Below are positions 16,654 to 23,204 of a DNA stretch of 27,128 nt, piece after piece; positions within the stretch are counted from its first letter, which is position 1, and each line of letters begins with the position of its first letter. This DNA is from a virus. A program made the translations under genes and the position numbers. Location: positions 1 to 27,128 of IMG/VR virus record IMGVR_UViG_3300025646_000276; one strand, given 5' to 3'. The notes beneath the pieces were generated by a model. The model ran no database searches. It was not told the DNA's origin and saw only the letters and a program-made list of their open reading frames with translations.

Positions 16654-16697
16654 TTTCTAAAACCTAAAGTACGATTTTTGGTAAGTTCGTAGAACTT
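16654..16697 (-). ncRNA. Structured leader repeat, copy 3
   Basis: On the minus strand the hairpin is AAGTTC-TAC-GAACTT (16697-16683), followed by AAAAATCGTACTTTAGGTTTT. A second perfect seven-pair stem follows, with arms at 16651-16657 and 16633-16639 (GAAATCT and AGATTTC) around an 11-base loop holding CACCA, then CCTTTTATT. The T-rich end makes this second hairpin look a little like a weak terminator or attenuator. Confidence 0.6.
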
Positions 16698-16763
16698 CTA
16701 CTATTAGCTCATTTGCTGATAGGATAGTTTATGTCATATTAGACAGCTTCTTTTTGTGGATAT

Positions 16764-16809
16764 AGAAGCAAACCGAGGGATGCGATTTTATTAGAAGTTC
16801 GCAAAACTT
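16764..16809 (-). ncRNA. Structured leader repeat, copy 4 (promoter-proximal)
   Basis: On the minus strand the first hairpin is AAGTTT-TGC-GAACTT (16809-16795), which pairs in RNA with one U-G wobble. The linker is longer and diverged (AAAATCGCATCCCTCGGTTT). A second stem GCTTCT/AGAAGC follows around a 12-base loop containing ATCCAC (about 16769-16746). It starts about ten bases after the predicted transcription start of the capsid promoter. Confidence 0.55.
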
Positions 16810-16825
16810 TTATATTGATAATTAC

Positions 16826-16854
16826 ATTATAACATAAAATAAAATCTATGTAAA
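16826..16854 (-). promoter_or_regulatory. Capsid operon promoter
   Basis: The minus strand has -35 TTTACA (16854-16849), a 17-base spacer, and -10 TATAAT (16831-16826) with the TG extension at 16834-16833. This is the best promoter in the window: five of six at -35, a perfect extended -10 and ideal spacing. It lies just after the stop codon at 16859 and drives decoration protein, capsid and the genes beyond. Confidence 0.75.
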
Positions 16855-16858
16855 AATA

Positions 16859-17995
16859 CTATCCTTGCATTACCATAACACTTATTCCATGCGGAACACT
16901 TGCAACATACTCACCACTTGCATCTAATATTGCAATGGTTAGAGAATTAGTATTACGTACTGTCCACATGGTGTGATATATAGGTGGTGGCAATGCTCCA
17001 CCATCACTTGCTGCGCTAATAAATACTGCGTAATTTATAGAATCCATAGGATTTGTAAAATTAATTACGTAACTACCACCAGAACCTGTAACGCTTGCTA
17101 TATTCTGCCCTTTTTCAAGCACAACACTATTACTATCACCTGTAACGCTATCAGTAAATACACACCAAGCAACAGGCATATAAGGATTGGTAAATGAGCC
17201 ATTGACAGTTAAGTCATTAACATTGGCAATATTATTATTTGCATCTATAGTAACTCCATTAAAGTTCAGCTTACCAGTACCATTTGTTACCATATCAATA
17301 TTACCATTTGTAATATTAGAGGTAATAATAGACCCGCTCATAGTAATATCACCAACCTCAAGAGAGTTAAGCCCCGTTACTACATTATTTAAGTTTATCA
17401 CTGGCTCTCCCGATATTCCATCAGGATTAGCAATTGTTATATTTTCTCCGGCAACTAGATCAACAGTTCCAAAAGTTAGTGGTGCTGTTGTCTTGATTAC
17501 TGGAAAAGCTGTACTATTGATATTATTAAAATTAGTCAGTGATTGAGGCAAAGCAAAATCTATCACTCCACCAGGGGGAATAAGACTACCGTTAGTAATA
17601 TTTACCGAATTATCAGAGCTTTGGGCAGTAACTGTGGTAATAGCCGCTTGTCCACCACCAAAGGGAATCACAGACCATGTACCATTAGTAGTTGTGTTAC
17701 CAGTAAGATTAATGAACTTAACCTCACCCGCTGCAATAGTTGTAAGTTCAGTTATTTTATCTTGCAGTACCACTTGAAACTCATACTGAGAGATATTGCT
17801 AAAGATAAAATTTCTACCGGTCTCTGATAAGCTTGCATCAGGGAGCGCTATAGTCCAACCAGCCTGATTTGCTTCTACATCCATAATATCAGCTATGGTT
17901 ATATCACCACTTGGCGTATAAAACGGCCAGTATATAACAATATCAGCAGTTAGCTCTATTTTCTGGTAGGTAGAATTAGAAGGAAGAAATGCCAT
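16859..17995 (-). CDS. Fibre-like protein encoded in the head module
   Basis: A 378-residue protein. Residues 1-130 look like a small globular beta domain (IYWPFYTPSGDITIADIMDV, FINLTGNTTTNGTWSVIPFGGG). Residues about 130-270 are fibre-like with Asn/Thr/Gly-rich repeats (LTNFNNIN, GENITIANPDG, NGTGKLNFNG). The last 100 match a domain often found at phage tail-fibre ends: ASVTGSGGSYVINFTNPMDSINYAVF, residues split across about 308-332. Its gene lies between the scaffold-linked gene and the decoration protein, not with the tail fibres, so it may be a head fibre or a capsid-attached fibre. A displaced tail-fibre gene is the alternative. A strong promoter lies directly after its stop. Confidence 0.7.
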   Translation of the reverse strand: MAFLPSNSTYQKIELTADIVIYWPFYTPSGDITIADIMDVEANQAGWTIALPDASLSETGRNFIFSNISQYEFQVVLQDKITELTTIAAGEVKFINLTGNTTTNGTWSVIPFGGGQAAITTVTAQSSDNSVNITNGSLIPPGGVIDFALPQSLTNFNNINSTAFPVIKTTAPLTFGTVDLVAGENITIANPDGISGEPVINLNNVVTGLNSLEVGDITMSGSIITSNITNGNIDMVTNGTGKLNFNGVTIDANNNIANVNDLTVNGSFTNPYMPVAWCVFTDSVTGDSNSVVLEKGQNIASVTGSGGSYVINFTNPMDSINYAVFISAASDGGALPPPIYHTMWTVRNTNSLTIAILDASGEYVASVPHGISVMVMQG

Positions 17996-18001
17996 AATAT
18001 T

Positions 18002-18460
18002 TTACCAGCTATTCATTGATGTTGTATGTTTATTAAACTCACCTATGTCATTACTTACATGACGCAAGGAATTAATCTTATCTCGATTGATTTTGTCAAA
18101 ATGCTCTCTTTCCTTATTGCAATAAACAGTAGGTCTTTCCATAAGCACAACATCCTTATAGCAAATATAGTTTTCTGATAAGGGGTTGCGATTTAATGGA
18201 TCAAAAGATATACCACTTGCTCGATCTTTTGGCACTAACCTCCAGCCACGAGAGGCTTTTTTATCAATATTGTAATTTTCTTCACCTTTAATAGCTATAT
18301 TCACCCATCTATAAGAGTAACCATCTTTCTTGATACTTGCTGGTATTTCTAGAGGACTTTCGTAATCCATATCATATTCAGGCAGAGCTTCATATATGCG
18401 ATTTTCACTTTGGCGAGTCTTTTTACCTTCATTTAATCTAGTTTCTTCTGTGCGAGTCAT
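18002..18460 (-). CDS. Conserved phage head-module protein, unknown function
   Basis: A 152-residue polar protein. The core SYRWVNIAIKGEENYNIDKK, then RGWRLVPKDRA and VLMERPTVYCNKEREHFDKI fits a small family seen next to scaffold genes in many podoviruses, with 'YRWV...G.ED..N......GW..V' and 'L..RP'. Only two bases separate it from the scaffold stop. It is rich in Lys and Glu and lacks membrane segments. A role in capsid assembly is inferred from its constant neighbours. Confidence 0.68.
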   Translation of the reverse strand: MTRTEETRLNEGKKTRQSENRIYEALPEYDMDYESPLEIPASIKKDGYSYRWVNIAIKGEENYNIDKKASRGWRLVPKDRASGISFDPLNRNPLSENYICYKDVVLMERPTVYCNKEREHFDKINRDKINSLRHVSNDIGEFNKHTTSMNSW

Positions 18461-18462
18461 GA

Positions 18463-19506
18463 TTATTTACCTTTATTTAATTCTTCTATTTTAAATTTAA
18501 GCCATTCTTTTTCAGAAACACCTGCGTTTGAAGCCATGATTTTCTCTTCAGCAGTAAGCACTATTTGCTTTTTATTAGATGGTGGTGCTGTAGAGCTTCC
18601 TTGATAAGATTTCTTCACGCCTGCTACATTATTGGAAAATAATGGCGGAGTGCTTACCTTAGGAGTTTTTACCTTATCAATGTAATTATCGACCATGTCA
18701 AAAAACTCAGAGGAATACAGATATTGCATCTGACCACTCTGATTGATATTGCTTTCTAGATTATTGATATAGGGAGCTACTTTCTCTGCTAGGTTTTTAT
18801 CATAGCTTCTAGATTCTGGATTTAACTCAGGATGAGATTCTACCCATTCTTGAGCCATAGTCTGCTGCAACGGTGATAGAATATTGTTTACCTGTTCAGG
18901 ATGAGTTTGCGAATTATATCCTCTATTTTCATCTGAATTTGATTTGTAATTACTTTGCTGATAATTCCATTTATCAATTTCATGTTTAGCAATCAGAGCC
19001 TTATTGTAAGCCTCATCTGCTTCAAACATACTATCAATATCGCCATTCTCTATAGCCTTACGTCTTAAGTCTTTTGCCATAGATAATTCTGCATCAACAC
19101 TTTTAGCATGATGGTAAGATCCACTATCTAAAGCTTCTTTAAGCATTTTCTTATATTCATCTCTTTCTGCGGCAATAGCATCTCTTTCAGCTATTGCCTT
19201 GAATTTGAGTTTTTTCTCATGCCATAATTTGTTGGATTTAGTGCTTTGTTCTTCACCGGTAAAAGTAGATTCCGTTTTTTCTTCTTGAGCTTCTGCTTCT
19301 TCTGTAGTCGCCTTGCTTTTAGCATCAGAGTCTTTTAGGTTTGTCCTTTTGGTTTCAGGATTGCCCTCTAGTGCCTGCTTCGATGCATCACTATCAGCTT
19401 GTTCAAGTTCACTGATTTTCTCCATAGCGGCTTCTATTTCGTCAAGGCCACTGGTTGGAATATGTGAATCCTCTATATTTTCGGGTAATATTTCTTGTGT
19501 ATCCAT
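18463..19506 (-). CDS. Capsid scaffolding protein
   Basis: A 347-residue, strongly acidic, helical protein with no hydrophobic core typical of enzymes. Residues 20-90 are Glu/Asp/Lys-rich and disordered; about 90-190 form coiled coil (KLKFKAIAERDAIAAERDEYKKM); about 205-290 hold LSPLQQTMAQEWVESHPELN and SEFFDMVDNYIDKV. The C-terminus, LTAEEKIMASNAGVSEKEWLKFK, matches the short helix motif with which phage scaffolds of this type contact the coat protein. It lies between the co-chaperonin-like gene and the capsid genes, the usual place. No protease domain is present. Confidence 0.8.
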   Translation of the reverse strand: MDTQEILPENIEDSHIPTSGLDEIEAAMEKISELEQADSDASKQALEGNPETKRTNLKDSDAKSKATTEEAEAQEEKTESTFTGEEQSTKSNKLWHEKKLKFKAIAERDAIAAERDEYKKMLKEALDSGSYHHAKSVDAELSMAKDLRRKAIENGDIDSMFEADEAYNKALIAKHEIDKWNYQQSNYKSNSDENRGYNSQTHPEQVNNILSPLQQTMAQEWVESHPELNPESRSYDKNLAEKVAPYINNLESNINQSGQMQYLYSSEFFDMVDNYIDKVKTPKVSTPPLFSNNVAGVKKSYQGSSTAPPSNKKQIVLTAEEKIMASNAGVSEKEWLKFKIEELNKGK

Positions 19507-19518
19507 TATAACCTCTAC

Positions 19519-19923
19519 TTATTTAGATATTTTTGGTATTTCTATAGAAGGATTTGTAACAACTGCTTCGATCATGTCTTCTTTTAAAAATACATAGACA
19601 TCATCGCCTCTGTGTATTTTTATGCCTGAATATGGTGAAAAAATAACGCAGTCCCCCACCTTACACCATGGACCAGTCTCGCTATATCTATCACTTTCAT
19701 AAACCCCCTTAGCTACTTTAAGTACAAATCCCTGACAGCTTTGATATTTTTGTTCTTTGCGGTAACTATCGGGAGTAATCAAACCACTTTTGCGCTTTTC
19801 TGGCTCAACATATAAATGCACCAATACATTCCAGCCTTGAGGATGGATATTTTCTACCTTTGCAAGTTCAGTATCAAAACTAAACTCTTCTAAATCTATT
19901 CCACTATTTTCTTGATTCTGCAT
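19519..19923 (-). CDS. Phage GroES-like co-chaperonin
   Basis: I start at 19923 (MQNQENSGIDLEEF) because AAAGG lies seven bases upstream; earlier in-frame ATGs at 19929 and 19959 sit badly relative to it or deeper in the preceding gene. The 134-residue protein has a 35-residue extension and then a GroES-like fold: GWNVLVHLYVEPEKRKSGLITPDSYRKE, mobile-loop-like SGLITP, GFVLKVAKGVY, WCKVGDCVIFSPYSGIKI and DDVYVFLKEDMIEAVV. Phage co-chaperonins such as T4 gp31 partner host GroEL to fold the capsid protein. Its place between portal and scaffold suits that job. It could instead act only as a structural relative of GroES. Confidence 0.8.
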   Translation of the reverse strand: MQNQENSGIDLEEFSFDTELAKVENIHPQGWNVLVHLYVEPEKRKSGLITPDSYRKEQKYQSCQGFVLKVAKGVYESDRYSETGPWCKVGDCVIFSPYSGIKIHRGDDVYVFLKEDMIEAVVTNPSIEIPKISK

Positions 19924-20095
19924 CGTCATACCTTTTAAAAACCTCTCGTAAAATATCAATTGCAGTTAATAATCCTTGAGCCTTGCCTACTAGAAACTTA
20001 TATGTTGCATAATCAGATATCTGACCTTGCACGATAAACCTTTCTAATTTGCTTTGCTCCGCCTTTAAATCTTGCAATAATCTCTCAAATAACAT
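19904..20095 (-). CDS. Small phage protein between portal and co-chaperonin genes
   Basis: A 63-residue helical protein (MLFERLLQDLKAEQSKLERF, then ISDYATYKFLVGKAQGLLTAIDIL). The pattern 'G...DY..Y..L.G...GL..A...' is common in small proteins beside portal genes. It overlaps the stop of the 48-residue gene as TAATG and overlaps the GroES-like gene by 20 bases. The function is unknown. Confidence 0.68.
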   Translation of the reverse strand: MLFERLLQDLKAEQSKLERFIVQGQISDYATYKFLVGKAQGLLTAIDILREVFKRYDDAESRK

Positions 20096-20241
20096 TATTT
20101 ACATCTTCTTTGCATTGATGGCTTTGATGATTTAGCAATACCTCCAGCAGCGTATTTTTTACAACTACCACCATGCTTATAGTGCTGTTTGCCTTTTTTG
20201 ATTTGAGTATCTTTTTCTAAGCCTCTAATTTTCTTATTCAT
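20095..20241 (-). CDS. 48-residue basic Gly/Cys-containing protein
   Basis: This short gene reads MNKKIRGLEKDTQIKKGKQH and continues with GGSCKKYAAGGIAK and a C-terminal RRCK. A strong AGAGGA lies four bases before the ATG, and the stop overlaps the next start as TAATG, so it is very likely translated. Such small Lys/Gly-rich proteins with GG-[SM] turns occur between portal and capsid genes in other podoviruses and may bind DNA or packaging proteins. That is inferred from charge and place only. Confidence 0.65.
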   Translation of the reverse strand: MNKKIRGLEKDTQIKKGKQHYKHGGSCKKYAAGGIAKSSKPSMQRRCK

Positions 20242-20253
20242 AATTTCCTCTAA

Positions 20254-22545
20254 CTATTTTATAATTTTTTGAGCTTGCGTCTCAGACTTTAACTGAGCTA
20301 TATCTTCATTGGACTCAATCTTGGCTTTTTCTTTTTCAAAATCTAATTGAGCCTTGAATATATCCGTCTCAGTCTTAAGTTTTGCTATACGTTCCTTAGA
20401 TTCAGTCTCAGCTTCTTTTTGCTGTATGTCTGCTAGGATTAATTGGTTCGGGTCTATGGTCTCTTGTGTACGTGTAGCAGCATTTGCTATACCTGATTCC
20501 TCTAGTCCTCTTGCAGCAGCTAAAGCAATAGCATTCTGAATATCTGGATTCTGTATTTCTTCTAAGGAAGGTAATTCTTGTCCTATAATTTGCTGCATTT
20601 GTAGTAAATATTTTAAAGCATCATGTTCGGTAATATGTGCCATTATCGCAGGTTCTAGTTCTGGATGTTCTTGAGCAAATACCGCGTGTACTATTTTGTG
20701 AGCATCATGATCTTGCCAAATAGCTGCTTTTACTGGTTTATTAGCCAATATATTTACATTCTCTGTAACTGGGTCTCGTGGCTCTACATCTTCTGACTCT
20801 TCGGATGGTAATATCTTATCTATTTCCTCTGCAGATAATCCTTGCGCCTCATAATTCATCTTAAATACTGCTCGCATATTATGTAAATCAGGAGCAATTT
20901 CTGCTGTTCTTAGCATTTCCTGCGCTTTTATAATCTTTTGAATAGTTGAATTAACCGATGGGTCTGAGACCGGTATTATTCTTACTTCATCAATAAAATC
21001 TTCTGCTGCAATAGATTGTCTATTTTCGCCAAAGCTAAACTCCTCATATTCCAAAGTCTGCCTAAATAGCTTATCGATTAACTGTAATTCCTGACTTAAG
21101 GATTTATGAATTGATCTAAGCACCGCTGACTGAATGCGATTATTGGTCTCTAAGGCCGCAAGCATAGTGCCAGTTGGTATATCTTCTTTAGAATCTAGCA
21201 TACCAAGCTCTGAAGTAGAACCCAGTTCCCTACACTGATCGACTATTTCAAGTCGCAGTTCTCGCAAAACTTGTGATGGCTCTGAATATGGAAGTGGCAT
21301 AAATGCTTCTGCTAAAGGCTCGCCTCCAGTATCAACTTCTACAAATTGACCAGGTCCTACTACAATATCATTATTTTGTTGCTTTATACCTTTCTTACGC
21401 AAACCTCCAGGTAAGTTCTTAAATGAACCTGCATCTACAAGTTGGCGCAGTAATTTAGTAAGAGTAATGGCATTTGAGCCGAGTAGATGAGCAAGGCCAA
21501 TACCATATACGCCAAAACCTGGCAGATAATTATATTGAACAAAATAATTAGTGCGTTTTTTGTCTTGATCATCTTCTTCCCAGTTGCGCCGAATAGCTAG
21601 TATTTCTTTTGATATCTTATCTATAGTTACTACATAAGGGAGAGGAATAGCATCCTCTGATTCTTCTGATGCTACATCAGCAAAATCTTCTAGATTAAGG
21701 TAAGTATGTATCTCATAGATATCAAACAAAGATTTATGGCTATAGGCACTTAAATCTATACCATCTTTTTGCTTATCTTCGGTTTCGTCATCCTCGTCGT
21801 TTGAGTCAAGACCTTTTAAATAAGGTAACTCGCATTCTCGATAAATGCCGCTTTGTTGTTTGAGGATGATTTCTCTTTTGGATAAATGCAGTATGTGAGT
21901 AAGGCGTTCTGACTCGAGTATGGAAGTACAATCACCGTCAATAACAAAATCCTCAGGCATAATAAATCTGCTTGAGGGCTGGTTATTGATTTTATCGTAA
22001 TAGACTTTTTTAAAGCCGCTACCATACAAACCTAAATAAAGCAGGAAACGTTCAAAGTCTGAGTAATACGCATGGTCTTTAACTGTTAGAAAGTAATTCA
22101 GCCAATCTCTATTAAGCTCAGCTTTTTTCTCTAGCTCCTCATTTGCCTGACCATTTATCTTAAATCCAGCTACCCCATCTTCAGGAAGTAGCTCGGCTCT
22201 GGTTGTTGCATAGAATCTAATAAGCGCAGTAGAAAGAGTTGTATCAAATGTTCTAGTGCTTTGTGAGAATGGCTTATCTTTTAAGTCTTCTAAGGAAAAA
22301 CCTAGATAATGTTTTACTCTATTGACGCTATCAAGCCAGTCTCTCCTTGCTTCCATGTCTTCATCTATCTGCTCTAATAAATAAGTGCTAAGTTTGTTCC
22401 TAGAACTCTCTGATAATTCTTCTGCTAAATTAGCATAAAAATCATCGTTACTAATTTGCTCCTCATTATCAGACCCTATCTCATATACAGTGGATCCATC
22501 TTCTAATTCTTCAACAGGTGTGATATGTTCATCTTGAAGTTGCAT
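20254..22545 (-). CDS. Portal protein, P22-like
   Basis: A 763-residue protein, about the size of P22 gp1. After an acidic N-terminus it has RRDWLDSVNRVKHYLGF, STRTFDTTLSTALIRFYATTRAELLP, a YSDFERFLLYLGLYGSGFKKVYYD segment and MPEDFVIDGDCTSILES, all typical of this portal type. The middle holds YFVQYNYLPGFGVYGIGLAHLLG and GLRKKGIK, the latter in the tunnel-loop region. The last 60 residues form a charged coiled coil (ESKERIAKLKTETD), as in the P22 barrel. It is transcribed from its own extended -10 promoter at 22569-22577 and has no clear ribosome binding site. The portal nucleates head assembly and docks the terminase. Confidence 0.88.
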   Translation of the reverse strand: MQLQDEHITPVEELEDGSTVYEIGSDNEEQISNDDFYANLAEELSESSRNKLSTYLLEQIDEDMEARRDWLDSVNRVKHYLGFSLEDLKDKPFSQSTRTFDTTLSTALIRFYATTRAELLPEDGVAGFKINGQANEELEKKAELNRDWLNYFLTVKDHAYYSDFERFLLYLGLYGSGFKKVYYDKINNQPSSRFIMPEDFVIDGDCTSILESERLTHILHLSKREIILKQQSGIYRECELPYLKGLDSNDEDDETEDKQKDGIDLSAYSHKSLFDIYEIHTYLNLEDFADVASEESEDAIPLPYVVTIDKISKEILAIRRNWEEDDQDKKRTNYFVQYNYLPGFGVYGIGLAHLLGSNAITLTKLLRQLVDAGSFKNLPGGLRKKGIKQQNNDIVVGPGQFVEVDTGGEPLAEAFMPLPYSEPSQVLRELRLEIVDQCRELGSTSELGMLDSKEDIPTGTMLAALETNNRIQSAVLRSIHKSLSQELQLIDKLFRQTLEYEEFSFGENRQSIAAEDFIDEVRIIPVSDPSVNSTIQKIIKAQEMLRTAEIAPDLHNMRAVFKMNYEAQGLSAEEIDKILPSEESEDVEPRDPVTENVNILANKPVKAAIWQDHDAHKIVHAVFAQEHPELEPAIMAHITEHDALKYLLQMQQIIGQELPSLEEIQNPDIQNAIALAAARGLEESGIANAATRTQETIDPNQLILADIQQKEAETESKERIAKLKTETDIFKAQLDFEKEKAKIESNEDIAQLKSETQAQKIIK

Positions 22546-22568
22546 AAATTTACATATTCTAATTCCCT

Positions 22569-22577
22569 ATTATAACA
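22569..22577 (-). promoter_or_regulatory. Extended -10 promoter for the portal gene
   Basis: The minus strand reads TGTTATAAT, a perfect extended -10. The -35 position is poor (TTTTCG). The start point would be near 22562, giving a leader of about 17 bases to the portal ATG at 22545. It lies in the 42-bp gap shared with the start of the plus-strand gene at 22588. Confidence 0.5.
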
Positions 22578-22587
22578 CAGGTAAAAA

Positions 22588-22953
22588 ATGACGAAAAAAG
22601 CAGAAAAATTAGATTTAGATAACTTGATGAATAGTATTAATAAATCATCAGAGTTCTTTGTTATTGCAAAAGAAGCTGGGTATCTTGTTGTTGGTACTGT
22701 TATTAAGTTACAAGTCCGTATTGAAAATTCAAATAATCTCTTCCAGCCTTTTGGCAAGAATGTTGCCAAACACTTGCCTATCTACTTTCCAGTAATTATT
22801 GATATGCAACAAGCTAAATCCTCAGATATAGTCTACGGCTTTAATGAGTTTGAAATTCCACTGCTGCATCTAAATAAACGCCAGATAAAAATGGATACAC
22901 TTAATATTGAGGTTATCTTGCAGCAATATATCAATGAGAATTTTAGTAAGTAA
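22588..22953 (+). CDS. Opposite-strand gene between terminase and portal (moron candidate)
   Basis: A 121-residue protein on the plus strand inside a minus-strand late operon. An ACAGG lies six bases before the ATG. The protein begins with a Lys-rich helix (MTKKAEKLDLDNLMNSINKS) and continues as an alpha/beta domain (FVIAKEAGYLVVGTVIKLQVRI, LPIYFPVIIDMQQAKSSDIVYG). I recognise no family and see no DNA-binding motif. It ends three bases before the stop of the convergent gene at 22957. Opposite orientation and placement are typical of morons expressed in the lysogen. A minus-strand frame over part of it is far less convincing. Confidence 0.65.
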   Translation: MTKKAEKLDLDNLMNSINKSSEFFVIAKEAGYLVVGTVIKLQVRIENSNNLFQPFGKNVAKHLPIYFPVIIDMQQAKSSDIVYGFNEFEIPLLHLNKRQIKMDTLNIEVILQQYINENFSK

Positions 22954-22956
22954 TAA

Positions 22957-23193
22957 TTATTCATTTTGTTCAGGAGTATACCAGTATCCTTCTTGTTCTA
23001 TTAACTGGTCACCAATAATTATTTTATTATCAACACCTTTTATTATTTTAGTTGATTGAAAAGGAGTCTGTTCACTATTACTTGAGTTTTCTTCTAAGAA
23101 GTTTTTTTCAAAAAAATTATATGATTCATAAGTATTTTTACTTGTTTCTGATTTTTCTATTTTCTTCTTTTTACAACAACATAACATTTTCAT
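22957..23193 (-). CDS. Small protein with N-terminal Cys/Lys cluster
   Basis: A 78-residue hydrophilic protein that starts MKMLCCCKKKKIEKSETS and ends with a small beta-like part (STKIIKGVDNKIIIGDQLIEQEGYWYTPEQ). AAGG lies seven bases before the ATG. The N-terminus has no hydrophobic stretch, so it is neither a signal peptide nor a lipobox. Three Cys followed by four Lys resembles eukaryotic palmitoylation sites such as the start of GAP-43 (MLCCMRRTK). It lies directly after the terminase gene in the same operon. A host-membrane-targeted or metal-binding protein is possible; neither is shown. Confidence 0.6.
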   Translation of the reverse strand: MKMLCCCKKKKIEKSETSKNTYESYNFFEKNFLEENSSNSEQTPFQSTKIIKGVDNKIIIGDQLIEQEGYWYTPEQNE

Positions 23194-23204
23194 ACTTTTG
23201 CCTT

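Larger units (their letters stand above)
16525..16858 (-). promoter_or_regulatory. Capsid operon leader (334 bp, non-coding)
   Basis: This gap separates the fibre-like gene ending at 16859 from the decoration gene starting at 16524. It holds one strong promoter (16826-16854) and, downstream of it, three copies of the structured leader repeat (16764-16809, 16654-16697, 16583-16624). I see no open frame with a ribosome binding site in it. The predicted start point near 16819 gives a leader of about 295 bases, unusual in an operon where genes otherwise touch. Confidence 0.7.

Noticed and set aside
16631-16657. Intrinsic terminator in the capsid leader
   Set aside because: The stem is only seven pairs and AT-rich with a broken T tract, and lies inside the repeated element; I treat it as the element's second hairpin.
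17187-17546. 119-codon plus-strand frame
   Set aside because: It is the reverse reading of the fibre-like gene's Asn/Thr-rich repeats, which rarely give stops on the other strand.
22503-22769. 88-codon minus-strand frame overlapping the portal start
   Set aside because: It overlaps both the portal gene and the plus-strand gene, has no ribosome binding site, and its composition looks random; the plus-strand gene has a good site and fills the gap.
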